Positions 33,720-47,539 of a stretch of 64,000 bases of DNA are shown piece after piece. The translations under genes were made by a program, and so were the position numbers. Positions within the stretch are counted from its first letter, which is position 1. Every line of letters starts with the position of its first letter. This DNA is from Schistocephalus solidus (taxonomy: Eukaryota; Platyhelminthes; Cestoda; Diphyllobothriidea; Diphyllobothriidae): positions 1 through 64,000 of the forward strand of contig WEDG01005062.1 in the NCBI GenBank assembly GCA_017591395.1, in the 5' to 3' direction. The notes under the pieces were generated by a model, which was given only the letters and a program-made list of their open reading frames with translations, had not been told where the DNA came from and did not search any database.

Positions 33720-34380
33720 ATGATGCGTGCACACCTTTAAGCCTCGTCCTTGTGATAACCAAATTAACAATTCAGAATTTCATAGAGTTACTTGATTAAA
33801 GATGCAATAATGATGCACAGATAAGCGTAATAATGCAAATCAAGATGACCATTCCCGGTTATCATATATTTTATTTATTGTAACTTTTATCATTACAAAT
33901 ATAAAAAATTATGCATTCAATAAATATGCAATGAAATTATTTATGCAGTTGTGAGTAAAATAACTCCTTTTTATAATCAGAGAGGGATTTCTGCCAATAA
34001 TACTGTAAGTCACATATACAAGTTATCAGGTGGCAGTCGAAACGAGCATTGTCCATCACCAGAACCTCTGCCAACCTGAAACGTTGTTGCTCAGTCTATG
34101 ACAAAGACATGCTGCTCATAATTGGCAACGTCCTCATATTCATATTCTTTAGGCAATATAACCTAGGGCCTTAAAATAGAAAAGTAGTGTGAACAGGTCC
34201 CCTTTGGTTTTATCCTTCAAGTAACTTTGGGTCAATTGGAAGAGCGTCATAAGTAATTGCGATATAATGCATCAATAATTGATCATTTGCACAGTAAAGT
34301 TCATGGAAAGGTAACGCTAGTTGGGATTAACTTCCATAATGATACCTTATAGAAACTGGACCTGTGAACTGCCTATTGTG
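33720..34380. other. AT-rich sequence without a recognisable gene
   Basis: Nothing recognisable. Confidence 0.4.
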
Positions 34381-34384
34381 TTCA

Positions 34385-34612
34385 CAGCAAAACACGACCG
34401 ACAAAGACATGGGAGATTGAAATAATAATCAGCCAAACTTGCCCATACACAGCTGATGCCCACCCGAAGCTCGGACCTAGGATCTGTAAATAAGAAGTCT
34501 AACAATGAAACCATTGGGTGAAGGGAAGGTTATCGGGTTCTGGTATGACCGGGTGATGACGGCTTGTGAGCCAGAAATGGCCATTACAGTCTCACTTTTC
34601 TTTTCTTCTACG
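34385..34612. repeat. two RZ2-family SINE fragments facing each other
   Basis: 34385-34420 reads ACCGACAAAGACATGGGAGA, the reverse complement of the RZ2 body end. 34535-34612 is plus-oriented (GGTATGACCGGGTGATGACGG, GAGCCAGAAATGGCCATTAC). The hammerhead core is altered in the plus copy (GGTGATGA). The stretch between them is diverged. Confidence 0.6.
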
Positions 34613-37600
34613 GCTCTAGAATGAGCCATAAGGCAGTATGGGACGGGTGACTGCAGTAAACGATCCGTGAGTGCTCATCCACCAATGCGAGTTTTTTATA
34701 CTTGCAGCGCTAGACGTAAAATTCGATTAAGGCGAAACAGTTATAAAGGTAGTAAGAAAATCCAGTTACATAGTGATTGCTACACACCTTTCTGTTATCA
34801 GAATATTACATCACATGCCAGGGTAGTTTACTTTGAACCCTAAAAATCGTTTAAATAAACATAATGAACGTGGATATTTGGACGCAAACATTTAGCAAAG
34901 GCTTATTTCTAAATTATTTTAGATTTATGTGTTAGGTTTTATGCCACGTGCACCTATACAGATAAAGTAAACTGTTGTCTGCAGAAACCGACAGCGCATA
35001 CGGCTTTGAATGCTTAGCAGTTTTTTAAAGCCTTCGTAAATGTTTATTCAGAACGTCGACTGTTGAAAACGAAGACCAAAATTCTTTTGTTGACACTTCA
35101 AGGTTGCGCCCACCTTCAATGGTCTTCACTGTCGCCAGAACGCACCCAGTCATTTTGGGAAAGAAAGCATTGCATAGCTGCAGTTGCAAATTACATTCAA
35201 AATTTTTTAGCATCTGCGCCTGTGCTACCACTCCGCCCAGTAGCACTAGCTTTGCCTGCAGCAGCTGCAAATGGGACAGAGCACAAGGGAAAAAATTCTT
35301 TCAGAAAAATTCCTGCCTATAAGTTTAAAAGAGTTACCAAGCGTAAAGTGGTTTTTTGACTGTCAAACTGCATACCTATCTTAGCCTCAGGGGAAATCTT
35401 GTCTAAGGCTTTTGCAAAAGAATGTTTTAAGCCTTGCTGTCTTTTAGTCATTTTTCTGGTTTCATGGATAGTTAGTTTGCACCTTAGCAATTTTTTAGTC
35501 TTTTCCGACATTTTTCCGTTGTATCTTATTTTTGGCAAAACTAATTTTGGAACATTATCCTACAGATATACCAGAATTCAGCAGTAACTGACGCGCATCT
35601 GGACAAATGACGCATGAAATAACGTTTATTTCTTCAAGATGTTTTTTTATATGCAATTATAAAAAATAATATTTTCTTGCTTTATTTCCAAGGAATTCAA
35701 TTTTTGAAATTTGATTACATTTTAATGAAAATGTGAGCTAATGTTTTGCTACCAGTAAGATAAAATTTTCAAGAGTTAAAATGAGCCCTGCTCATGAAAT
35801 CCACGTGCAAAAACTAAGCAAATTTTGGAAACGCATTGAAACCACCAAAGAACCTCGGGCCGCTATTTTGCAGTGTTTAACCACGGAAGGCTCCGTCTTC
35901 TCCGTCCTACCCTTTCCGAAAGCACTGGCAACACCACTTGATCCCTTATATGAACAGGATTAACTTTCTTCTGCAACATGCACCTAGCTAATGCTATTCT
36001 ACTTTATTATGGACGTGAAATCGGATGCAAAATTACCTCAATAAAAAAGAAGAAATTCCACCGGGTCGCTCGCGTTGTTTTCCTGGACCATTTGACAAAA
36101 TGTTCTCCGGATTTTTTTACAGGGATATTTGTCCTTATCGTCTGTCTGCGATTAGAGTACAACCTTATTGTCATTCTTTTGCAATGAAACCCTTAAACTT
36201 GACTGTTTGAACGCTAAATTTATTCGCTCACTTTAGAGGAATTGAGGTTTGTATTTTAAGTTTATATAGGTTGTGTCAATATAAAACCCTCAACTTATTT
36301 CACAAGTTACGGAAGACGGCAAAATCTATTTATCTCCGGGGCAACACTTTGATAATCAAATGCAAGTTCCTTCATTAGAAAGCGACGTATCACCTCCGGG
36401 GATTTGCATTGATATTTACCTAGACCATTATCTGCAAAAATTCGAACACGCAGCTGAGAATTTATGTTTGGAATTATAAAACCCAGCACCTGCACCAAAT
36501 TGAGTTCTGTATATGTCACTGTAAACATAGATTCCCCTTTTTAGCTGCAACCACCACCACCACTAACACCGCCTCAAATTACATGGTAGAAAACTTCTCG
36601 TAAAAGAGCTATCATGTGTGTATTTAAGTATTTCCATGGTTAGAATTGTGTTCCATGCTTATTAAAATACCTAAAAATATCAGAAAAAGCTGATTAAAAA
36701 CAAGCATACTGCGGAAGGCTTTTTTCGCCAACTTTAACAGCACTCATTGTATGCGCAACCATCTTTTTGGGGGATAAATCGCGTAGAAGTTTCGTGGATA
36801 CTTGCACTTCTGCGAGCGGAAGTTGCTAGTTTCTGTCGCACAAAATTTACTGCGGGCCGTGCATTCTTTATGAGCCTAGCGGTCATAGTTTCATTGCTGG
36901 CAGCGAGCCCGCGAGGTGAATGTGTGTCGTAAACTGCCGCGTCTGCGCTCGCTGATTTACGAGAAACCGAAACTTACAGCGGTTGGAACTGGCAAGGTAG
37001 GCATTAGAGGGAGAGAAGCCGTAACTTCATTTTGCGGTCATGAAACGATGTCTTGTAGTCTGAAGTTATTTTCAGTGCAGAATAGGACAAAAGAGTGTGT
37101 GTGTGCGTGCATGTACCAGGATGAAAACATCTCAAGATCAGACACGAGATTTTCTGAAAAATGTACACTTTAATTAAAGAGCTTCCCCTCGACCTACACT
37201 GTTATGGTTGGCGTTGAAGTTATCTTTTGCAAAGGTTTTAAGATATTTTTGATGTTACCCCAATGTAGGAGCCCAGACGCGTGCTTCGCTGTGAGAGGTT
37301 CAGTTTCTCACTGAGTCCTTCTTTAAAATCTCGATTCAAACAATTTGCTGTAGATTAGCAAATTATTTCCACGGAAGTTAAGAAGCAGCAGTTTTGAAAT
37401 ACTCGGCAAACACACAGAAATTCCCATCTTAGTAGGCTCACAATGTGTGCGAGAGTACACAATATCCTCAGGCAGTCAATCAGCGATAACATACTAGTTT
37501 CCCCGGATTGGGGCGAATGTTCGCACGCCAGATGTGCGTGTGCATAGGAAAAGTAGAAGGCTCTTTCGTCCCCGGAATCATTATTTAATTCAGTTGAGCT

Positions 37601-40600
37601 TTAAAGCTCTTACTAGAGATAAAACCAACCACAAAACATGCACCAGATATGGAAAACGTGGCCAATCAAAAACCAGTGACACCAGTACCACAGCGCCAGA
37701 TATATATCAAATGATTAAGTTGCCATTGGAGGCCCGGGCTAAAAGCAATTCCCGGCTTCTCTTGATCCTGGCCTGGGAGATTATCTTTGTGGGTGCGAAC
37801 TTAAATTCGTGGCCTGTTTCGTAGATGTGGGCAGCCACTTGTGATAACCATCACCGCGTCTAACAAACAGCTTTTTGGAATCTAATCACGCATCCAGTCC
37901 ATCCGTTGCAGTTACAAGTACACGTTTGGGCACTGGATGCAATAAACTACACCAAACTGCTCACTAGGATTAAAGTGGCTCTGGATTTGCTGCCTGTAAC
38001 CTGGCTCCAAAAATATATGTTTGCCCCTCTAAGACGTACAGGAGACGGCCTCAGTCAAAGCGAACATCCACACCGCTGAATGCACTGTGTCTCCGCCTAC
38101 ACACAGCTTCGAGTCTTCCTCACGTAGTTGCAAAACGATGCCATTAGGGAAATATTCTCCTACGACAAAGCATTTTTATTAGCAGGTATACGCCTGCACC
38201 GCCTAGACATATACGCTTCCTCTGTGGAGCACCAAGCGTACACAAAATCGAATGCTCAGAGATTGTCAGTTGCTAATGCTACCATATGTAAGAGACCGCC
38301 CATAAAATTTTATGCCCGCACATTGTTTACAATGTATTCAATATGCGAGGTAAAACGTTAAGTACATTACCAGCCGCTACAGAAAAGCCTGCGTTGTAAG
38401 CTTCTTTTTGCATCTGGTTTGGATAAATCGCAAGTAGACCGTCAGTACTTACGCAAGTAGATGGTAAGCTAGACCATCCACCTTAAATTAGGCAATGCAA
38501 GATTTTAGTTGAAGGTTGGTAAAAAAACCATACATGGTTCGTTGTCAACTTGACTGTCTGTGCATCGAATACTAGGCAACATGGAAGCCATTGAGAAGAC
38601 GAGCAACCGAAACAGTTTCATCAATGCTGTGAGCGATTTGTGCCGAAAGTTTTTAAGTATAGACTAAGGATCTAAATTATGCAATAATTTGAGGGGATAT
38701 TGTCATACGAACTTGCCGTACGTGTTTAATTTGAAAAATAAATCGCGCTTATAAAGATGAATAATAGGTTTTAGATCTTTCGGATTAAACTATTACTCGG
38801 AACCCTTAAACCCTTAACGCTCATTTTTAAAAGTGTTATGCAAGTTGTAAGAATTTCAAAACATACTCATTTGCGCATTTATTACAGGCAAATATCTGTG
38901 GTCGAAGAATGAATAAATTGCTGTTTTTAAAAATATTTTAAATATTCATCCTTTTTTAGGAAGCTCGCAAAGATATTTTTTACATCGCCACATTCTTGAA
39001 ACGTACGTGTGCTTGATAACGTAACATAAAACAAAGTCTCATGTCCATATTGAAAACTTAAACAAATTACGGTTGAGCAGCTCAAGGTAAATGTGTACTC
39101 AAAAATATCCTGTTTTTTAAAAAAGTGCTCTGCCATTGAATTTCAAAATGTGTAGGTAACGTACATACCTGTCAAATGAATACATAGAATGACACCTTTG
39201 TACACACTTCCCAGGAAATATTATACACTATAAACTTAGCAAATTATACTAGTTGGTTATATAAAAGACTACCTCAGTGCTTAACATGTACTTTGGAGGC
39301 ATAGATTTGGATGAATCCTAAAAATAAATTAGTCTCATTCTCACAGTATAGAATGTGTTTTCGAAGGTTACCAACTGGCAGGATGTCTCAGTCAAAGAGT
39401 AGGGCTGTAAGGTTTTTTCCTTGATGTGACCGGTATGAAAAAAATATGAATGGTCCCGGAAAACCTCTGACTGAAGCCTGGCAGGCGTGAAGTTGGGAAT
39501 CTCGGGTCACAATTGGCACGCGTAGACATACTGCATATCTTTCACAGCCACCTGGCTCATGCCTATATCCTGCCCTAATCAACTTGGCTCTTCGTCGGTA
39601 GACGGAATGTAGTATAGCAGAGGGAGAATGGACGGTGCATGACTTGTGAGGTCATCTTACAAAAAACTGCAAGGGTATCAGAAACCATAAACTAATCTTC
39701 ATGACAAAGAAGCAGATAAAGTTCGGGTTAAAGGTATCTGATTATAGGCCTTCCCAAAGATCAAATAAATATGGATGAGCCGATACGTAGATTTTTAAAT
39801 CTGCAGGAACGCAGCACCTCAGTTTATTTTGCTAAAACTCTAAATCGCCAAAGTGTGGCTTCAAAACAGGGAATTGTTCGCTTTCGAAATTCAGTTGCAA
39901 AACATCCAGACATTGTATAGATAATTCAGATGGACCAAAAGATAGCAAACTGGAAAATTATTCCTTGAGTTTTCTCCGGACCAAATGGTTACTAGCTCTG
40001 TGTAGCCTTTGGATGAATTCTATGCAGAACATAACAATGCATAAGATGTATCTAAAAATACAACTCGGGGTTCTGACTGCAAACGGATATAGCGCGCTTT
40101 CTAAAAATTGTACGTCGTGGACCTGCATTTCCACATATCGTCTTAATTACACTATAATGTGAAAATGTTCATTTCTCACTGAGGATTATGAAGTAAAATT
40201 CAAAGAAACTTTGCAATTTGCAGCATCGGCATTTTGAGCATTAAGCCTCTATCCGATACATTCGATAATGCAGCTGATAGTGATATCTAACCGCTTGGAC
40301 AATTAAACTGTTCAAACAGTCTACCAACGTAAAAGGTAGGTAGAAAGGCATTGCTCTTCATAAGTCAACTGCGGACGGGAAACCTAGGACTCAATTAGCT
40401 AGGGAGTTCACGTGGTTGTCAGACCCTGTGCAAATGATGGACGTCTCGAACTTGGATTTGTTGCCAGGTTTTGCCAAATGCTCGAAGATCTGAGCGCAGG
40501 CGCCAGTTTTTCTCCCTGCAGCTGATGCATGCATCCGCGCCTTATTGCTCTCTCAGTTTCTCCAACTTCGTTGCTTTATCGAGGACGATGTCCTGAAGTT

Positions 40601-42515
40601 ACCTTTTCTTAGGTTTTATACAGCCTTTTTTTACCTTTCTCGACAACACCTTATTGTTTTGCACGCAGTGTAAAAATACTTGTTCCATTTGGTTGCAAAT
40701 ACAGCAATCTGTCGCAAATGGTGTAAGACATGTTTTTATGTGTTAAATACAGACGATTATGTCACTACAGCAGCAGCATAGTATGTTTCAACCAATTTCC
40801 GGTCTTGAAGGTTTTTTTGCTTTAGAAATGATGAGATCTACTTGCATAAATAGCCGAACCACGGTTGACCTAAGCATTCAATCGTAAGGGACATAATATG
40901 ATTGTAAGTAACTCGTTGCATTGCAAATAGAAAAAATGTACGAGAACCATGATTAAATTGAAGTGGATGGATCAATTTTTCGGCATCAAGGAAATGTGTT
41001 TTACACGAATTCTTCTATAGGCTCTGTCCAGATGACAGCTAAAAAATAAATTGTCAACCAGGGTTGTCACCAGTGATGGGCAATCAATTCTATAACTTAG
41101 CGACAAAGGTCATCAGTAGATACTTTTTGAGGAGCGAGCTGTCTAGACAAGGAGAAATGACCTTCCTTCTAGAAAAAGCATTTTTAGTGTACTATGGCAT
41201 ATCAGAAGTGGCATCTGATATGAACTGTTGAAGGGCAATCAAATATTCAACAAAAGTGCGTGTTGCAAGCCTTTATGCTGAGCAAATGCTTCTCCAGAAC
41301 ACAAACCCGCACCCATGACGTGAGGGAACGGAATCCTTCTCCGTAACGCACCGAAAAATTGTCAATGCTCTGAAAAAGAAAAGTTTAAATCGGAACAAAA
41401 CTACAGCCCCTTAAAGTTCTTCCGACCTTTTAATCATCGGATTGTTAATGAGTGCGAAGGTTACAAAACTATTTTTATGCACACAGATTGACATAAAACA
41501 ACATATTCCAAGTTATGTGTGTTCTCAATTCTTGTGTTAACCTAAGAAATTTGGCCACTGAGGCGTCAATCAGCGCTTTGAGTTCTGCTTTAAAAGATGT
41601 TGAAATAGATATTTTAGTTAAAGTATTCACCTTTGAACGAGTTTTTAATCTTGTGTTTCGTTTTAACCTGACAGATGAGGACAGTTAAACTAAGCAGTTT
41701 TTATCGCCTATCTTTTTAAATTTGACACACCAGTGGGGCAAAGCATAGAACGTTGAAGTTTTTATGATTTAAGAAATGAACGGAAATTTGAGTTTTTATC
41801 ACACGGAAATATACCACCGAAGTCATGCTATTACGCCCGAAGGGTTTATAAAATGATGTTTGTCCTGGGAGGAGCGGCAAGCATATTTTCCGGCATACCC
41901 CCTTTGTTGCGCAACTGGTGGAACATTCAAGACAGACACACACCTGTGAAATCGTCTACATTTGGAAAAACCTGGTTTTTATTCGGCTCAGTTTTGGGTT
42001 AACATTTCCAAATTTATTCCGTGCATTTTCTTTCAGTGAATTTGACCAGGTTGGGTAAATTGAAATGGATGCCATTAAGCCATGTCTGCTTAGTGCTGAC
42101 AAAATGTCCACTTGCTCAGATAGGGTACAAGTGTGAAGGTAAAATCGGTCTGAAAATACGTGCAGGCCAGCGTTAAGGATAAATTATTTGACTTATCCAG
42201 TCAGCAGTATGCCGGATGTACTTCCGGGATCAGCTGATCCTGTGCTCATGGTGTGCTGCTGATAGTGTCTGGCCAGACAGAAGTTTCATAAGTCTGACTC
42301 TGTACTAACCGGCATGAACTTATCAGAGTGATCATCAGATGGTATTGAAGCACTTGGGAGAAAATAATAAACACGGACACTGGTCAGGATGTCGAACTGA
42401 CGGTCAACACACACGAAACATAAACCGTGATGGTTTAATGTAGTGACTAAGAAGTATGCCCACTGATGCGATACCTCAGTCACCAACATAGAGTTTGGCT
42501 AACACAGCACTCTTA
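34613..42515. other. AT-rich sequence, no gene assigned
   Basis: Minus-strand frames at 35317-35538 (73 codons, Lys-rich) and 36307-36528 (73 codons) look mildly protein-like and could be exons. I do not recognise them and find no firm splice pairs. A GC-richer patch lies around 36900-37100. No repeat family from elsewhere in the window is evident. Confidence 0.35.
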
Positions 42516-42519
42516 CGCA

Positions 42520-42700
42520 ATATCGATAAAGACAAGGGAGCCTGGAGTGGTTATTTCTGGCTTTTTAACCGTCATCAGCCAACCATAACCAACTGCAAGT
42601 TGTGCCCCAGCCAAGGCTCCAACACGCGACCTATTGATCAGATGTCAAACGCTCTAACAATTGAGCCACGGGCCCCTTATCTTGCAAGTTTAGATCAGGA
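42520..42700 (-). repeat. RZ2-family SINE, single dispersed copy
   Basis: The minus strand has the A-box region (GTGGCTCAATTGTTAGAGCG, from about 42672), a decayed B box, then GGTTGGCTGATGACGGTTAAAAAGCCAGAAA (written here in outline; CTGATGA at 42578-42572). The hammerhead core and GAAA are kept; stem I is degraded. Confidence 0.75.
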
Positions 42701-45552
42701 ATATCGACTGTATTTGTTAATGAAAGCTCATAGATCGTTTACATAACACAATCATTCCGCTAGATAATAAGCCACAACACAGAACGCGACGAGTGAGTTC
42801 CATTAACGATCGGTGAGCATTCATCCACGAAAGCTTTGTGTATTCAGAGATGCCTATATGAAATTATGGAATATGTTGAGGAGAGCAGATTTAATAAATC
42901 TATATGTGCTGTTTTGTTTTGTCAATCACCTTGCCGAAGCAAGCTCTAGTCCTCCTGAACTTTTCTTTAGAGGGGAGAAAAATAGCAGAAATGAGAGAGA
43001 AGGACGGAGCTTGGTAGATGCAGTGCAAACTTGCGTCATGATGAACTTAATTCATATTCCGGACACGGATAAAGCGTCCCCTACGTGGGTCACCTGATGG
43101 AAGACATTGCTAATGCCGGTTGAATTGCAACTGTGTATTTGAGCGTAACGCGCAAGACCAAAACTTAATGACTTACATCTAATCTATTCTTTTCTCACCT
43201 ACTCTACCAGCGGGAGTGATAATTCCGTCTTGTTCTCCATGCAGTTCCAGCACCTGCTTTAGTTACCACAGCGTCTTTGACATAGACAGCCGGGACAGGG
43301 GTGTTTAAGTTCTGACACGATAATTCGATTCTGGTCCGCATTGCAGGTTCGGATGCTAGGCCGTCTTATGGAGGTAGCGTTTGTGTCAGCTATTTTAAAT
43401 TGCCAACTTCGCCTCTGGGCTCCTCGTGCTGTAAACCTGCCCACGATGTGTTGAGATTCGAGCTGTTAGCAGCTTCGAAAGGCCTTCATATGGTCGCTAC
43501 GATCGAAATGCTAAGAAGTGACTTAAATGACGTCGAACACGGCCCATCTGAGGATATTAAGTCTCTCGAGGATACTTTGCATACAGCCTTTGGGTCTATA
43601 TCCCCATCGCAGCAGAAATAAACGGGCCTATAAACTCCATTTTCGAGGACGACCACGATGGAATCAGGCAGGGTAACTGGGCCCGTATGGTACAATTTTT
43701 ATGATCTGTGGGGAAAATTAAAATGGCTTAGCTCACAAGGGTGCTTCATCCTGCAAGGGTTACGCAATTAGAAAAAGGCCAGAGGCCAGAAAATGGTAAC
43801 TATATTAAAGAAAATGGCATCATAATATGACTTATGTACTTAAAAATATCAAAGTTTTTTGACCATGTCCACATACGTCCTGGCGGCTACCTCAGAGTCA
43901 GTTGTAAAGTGACCAATAATTCTTTGGCATTGAGTACCAGCAAAGAAAGGTGGAGCTAGGATGACTTTTGGTTCGTTTGCCGTCACTGTGAAGCCATGAT
44001 CATGCCCGGATTCTAATAGTCTCTAAGGCAAACCTGAGGGTGTATGACTGGAGAATAATAAATTATAAGGGTGAATGATGTGGCCGTTGCCAGGATTGAC
44101 AGTCATCTTCAGTTGGTCATGTCATACTTCTTATGCATTTTCTCGTGGGTGCACGTCAGATAGGGTAAATATTTCTTGATTAAATCTTTCCAAAATAACA
44201 CATCATTAGAGGGAACAGGTGACACTTCCACCAGGGATGCACAAGTCTTCCTCTGAGTGCTGTGTTGGCCAAAGTCATTCTGCATGTGCAGACCTCCGAA
44301 TCGACAGCTTACGCCGCAATCATCCAAGTTCAAAGAAGAGAACGTAATGCACCGCCGTACATGGTTCAAGGTGATCTAAGAAATGTTCTTGATAGAAAAG
44401 CGGCAGACTTCACTAAATCTGTGCGTTTTTAAGGTTGCCTTGACGTTGCTTCCCCTTCACGTGTCCCAACTCTGTTGATTTTCTGTTACCATGCATGTTT
44501 TTCCCTTGAGTGGCTTCAGCTTGAGTGGCTGCGTGCAATGTCCGCTTCAAATTAACTACCCCAACCAGTTCGCAATCCGAATTTGTTACCGCCATAAGTG
44601 TTCGCTGACTCACCGACTGATGGCACCCTCACACGGACTGCACCCCCTTATGGATTCGTAGTCGCTGGAGTTCCCTTCAATTTCACTAGTGACACTATTA
44701 CGAAACCTGTATGTTAACACTAAAAAATGTTTGGCAGATTGAGGATTGCTGAGTAGGCGTGCAGCAGTAATGGAATTAGCTCCTCGGCTGGGAGTTCAGT
44801 CGTGTGATTACACTCCTGCCCACAGTGGATGCTTTATTTCGTAATATACCGTTCCAAAAGCAGTAATTTGTGAAGAAAGACGGCAAATGCATATTCTTAA
44901 TGTAATGAATAGGGACTCTGATAGTCGGTGGGAAGGTATGTTTTCGTGGCGGTAAGGGCCTACAACATTTACGCTCAAAGCCAGCAGCGGTGAGGACGAG
45001 GATCACACTGAGAGGTTGGAGGTTGTGGACTGGGTGTGGAGATACAGGCATCTAGGTGTTTGTGCTGAAGGCCAAGGCGTAACAAAATACAAAGGCTAGA
45101 GTAAAGTCTGCTTATATTTTGGTAAAAAGACGTCTCCACACAAACTGTAGACTTCCAGCTACCTCCAGGTCCTCGTCGTGGTTAGTGAAAATTTTGGATT
45201 GGGGAGGAGAAGCGACTGGGATGAAACCGCGTTTGGGGGCCCGCTTCTGTCTTCCTCCTCTTCACTATATCCATTTTACCTGATTGCCGGAGTGAGTGGA
45301 GAAGTCAGGACGATTTTCAGAAAAGTTGAGCTGGATAAAAAGATGGAGAGATCAAGAACGTTTGGAGCATAAAATGCTGAATGCCAGAGGGTAGTTCGAG
45401 GTTGCATAGTGTGCACAGGTGTATCATTACTTTTGTTACCTTACAGGAGGAATATCACGCAGGTTAATGGCGTGATTTAAGCGAGCAATGAGTAGACCAG
45501 CTTCTCTTCTTAAAGGGCCTGTCATGGAGCGGCAAAGATGGCTTTTAACCGC
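42701..45552. other. no gene assigned; contains the presumed 3' flank of the innexin gene
   Basis: The innexin stop codon is at 45555-45553, so the 3' UTR must lie in the right part of this stretch. I could not settle on a polyadenylation site. Open frames at 43400-43621 (plus) and 44109-44369 (minus) have no recognisable motif. Confidence 0.4.
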
Positions 45553-46519
45553 CTATACAATGTCCTCACTGGCGCTATGCCGATGGTCGTCCCTGGGGAT
45601 ACTGTTACTGCCATTGTTTGGATCACTGTGGTTGTCTTCAGTACACTGAATTATAAGGCTCTCCTTGGAGCCCTTCTCCATGGATTCAGCAATCTGGACA
45701 AGCGCAGCTCTGCCCTCGCCTTCAGCTTTTAAGCCCTGCTCCTCAAAATTTCCGCTGCAGCAATAGCAGGCCGGTAGGTGCTCCTGCAATGATGGGTGTG
45801 CTAGGGACTGTGGCTGTAACTGTTGTAGCAGGCTTGAGAGGCGCCGAGGCGGACTCCTTGAAGGAAAGTACTTCTCACCAAATAGACGCGCCTCCGACTT
45901 ATAGGATCTGCTCGAATACGGAGCGTTGATTGGTGGAAAGGGAGCGGTGGCAACCGGTCGTGACTGACCGGCCTCACAGTAATGGGCGCGTTCATCGTGC
46001 CGCTGACAGAGACAGCTCCTTTGCAGCAACTGCTGATGACGATGTAGGGAGTGTGGGTAGTAGGGGTAGGTGATAGAAGTTGGCCCACAGGGAGAAGCAT
46101 GAGAGCAGTAGGCCTGACGACAAGATGCGCAGGCATGGTGCCCGGTTTGGGGGGTCTGTTTACCCTGACTGCGAGTCAGGAAGCCGAACCAGAGTTCGCT
46201 CGTCAGATCGCCGGCCAGCAGGTCTCCGCTGTTGGCACCAATCAGAAGCAAAATAAAGAAGGCATCCGCGGTTAGGTATTCGTCAACAAACTGATGCGTT
46301 CGCATGCGGTCTCGTGCGTCCAATTTGGGCGGCAAGATGCCCATGACTTTGAGATATCGGCGAATGAATTTGAGCCGCGCCCGACCAATGAAAAGTCGTC
46401 GAATCCAGTTGACAAGTGAAGTGAAGGTAACGAGAATGACCACAATATGCCAGAACCAGAGGAATATGAATATTTTCTCCAGGAACATGTTCAGGGGAAG
46501 AACACACTGCATTGTATAT
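45553..46519 (-). CDS. innexin (gap-junction channel protein), last coding exon
   Basis: Innexins form gap junctions in invertebrates, with four membrane spans and cytoplasmic ends. This exon carries the end of the second extracellular loop and everything after it. The text CVLPLNMFLEKIFIFLWFW, then a hydrophobic run to about residue 35 and NWIRRL, is the fourth transmembrane span with the family's CVLP-N-F-EK-(F/Y)-FLWFW signature. The segment FVDEYLTADAFFILLLIGAN followed by LWFGF is the conserved start of the cytoplasmic tail. The remaining ~170 residues are a low-complexity tail rich in His, Pro, Ser and Gln with a Cys cluster (HACASCRQAYCSH). The frame stays open upstream of the first ATG (ATATACAATG) to an AG acceptor with a T-rich tract at 46520-46533, so translation starts in an upstream exon. 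I could not identify the earlier exons; they should lie at higher coordinates, possibly outside the window. Confidence 0.85.
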
Positions 46520-46535
46520 CTGTAAAAAATGGAGA
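46520..46535 (-). promoter_or_regulatory. 3' splice acceptor of the innexin terminal exon
   Basis: The minus strand reads CATTTTTTACAG immediately before ATATACAATGCAG. The reading frame YT-MQCVLP is consistent with the innexin family across this boundary. Confidence 0.7.
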
Positions 46536-47125
46536 AGTGATTTCAGTTGTTAAGCAAGCCTCATTTCGAACCTGTCAAGCACTAGTATATATGTCCTTAT
46601 ACCGCCTGCGTTGGTTTGTAGTTTTGCGTCGTTGTATAAATTATTTGGAATTTCAACACCGAATTAAGTGAAAGGTAATCCTGTACGCCATGTACTGGTT
46701 GCTTTCGCATATGAGAAGCAGAAGACGCGATCGCTGGGACAAAAGTTTATCCGCCGGAAGTTTCGGATTCCTGTTCGAACCCACCTTGGACACAATCTAA
46801 GGTGGAGGTCTCCCGCCAGTTTCAAATTTCTGCTAAAACGTAATTAGCAGATGATCCGATCACGAGTGCTCATAGATCAAGATTTCAAAGTCCATTTAGG
46901 GACCGCAGCTAGCAGTCAAAGGAGTTTTAATCGTAAATCTTGCTTTTCAGTATTACCAGGAGTGAAACGTCTCTGGTTAGCTGACGATGATAAGCAGAAA
47001 AACATTGCTTTTTGACATTTGTGGATGAACGCTCACAAATCGTTAACATAAATGTCTTGCTCCGCTCTGTTTGGGCCTCATTCTTGCGCCATGACAGCAA
47101 CCGCAGCTAGTAGTAGAAAAGGAAG
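46536..47125. other. probable innexin intron sequence, with a PLE/RZ3-like relic
   Basis: No exon is recognised. 46715-46820 resembles the RZ3 segment at 14067-14251 (GCGATCGCTGGGACAA, TTTATCC and GTTTC in the same order), but its hammerhead parts are too decayed to call. Confidence 0.4.
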
Positions 47126-47126
47126 A

Positions 47127-47405
47127 TTAAAAATGCCGATGAAGACAACGAAGAATGAGAGGGCTATTTCAGGCTCATTAGTCGTCATTAGCCACTCATA
47201 CCCACTCCACGTTGTGCTTCGTCCGAGGCTCGAACCCGCTCGATTGTTCGTATCCCGATTTAAACCAGCAAGACAAGGAGGTTGCAGTTGACAAGAATCG
47301 TGGGTTAGAGCCGTGGATGGGGCCCCACCTAGGGCTGGGTGTGACTGGCTGATGACGGCTAATGAGCTGGAAATGGCGATTCAAGTCTACCTTGTCTTAA
47401 TCGGC
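47127..47405. repeat. inverted pair of RZ2-family SINEs
   Basis: 47127-47235 is a minus-oriented copy (core CTAATGA, so G5 is lost). 47300-47405 is a plus-oriented copy with an intact core. The heads of the two copies face each other, as in the array 1 palindrome, but these copies are older. Confidence 0.7.
47343..47387 (+). ncRNA. RZ2-family hammerhead in a dispersed copy
   Basis: GACTGG 47343-47348, CTGATGA 47349-47355, stem II CGGCT/AGCTG with a C-G core-proximal pair, GAAA 47370-47373, predicted cut 47381/47382, and CAAGTC pairing with GACTGG except one position. The core survives in an old single copy, and stem II is closed better than in the arrays. Confidence 0.55.
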
Positions 47406-47539
47406 ATTGTTATTTATTTTAAAACTTCCCAGTAACACCTCTGAAATATCGAATATCGATAAAAATGGCTAAAAAATCATCCAACCGCTAGGACACGTGA
47501 ATGGTAAATCCTCCCCGTAATAAAGGCGATTGTCCTTTA

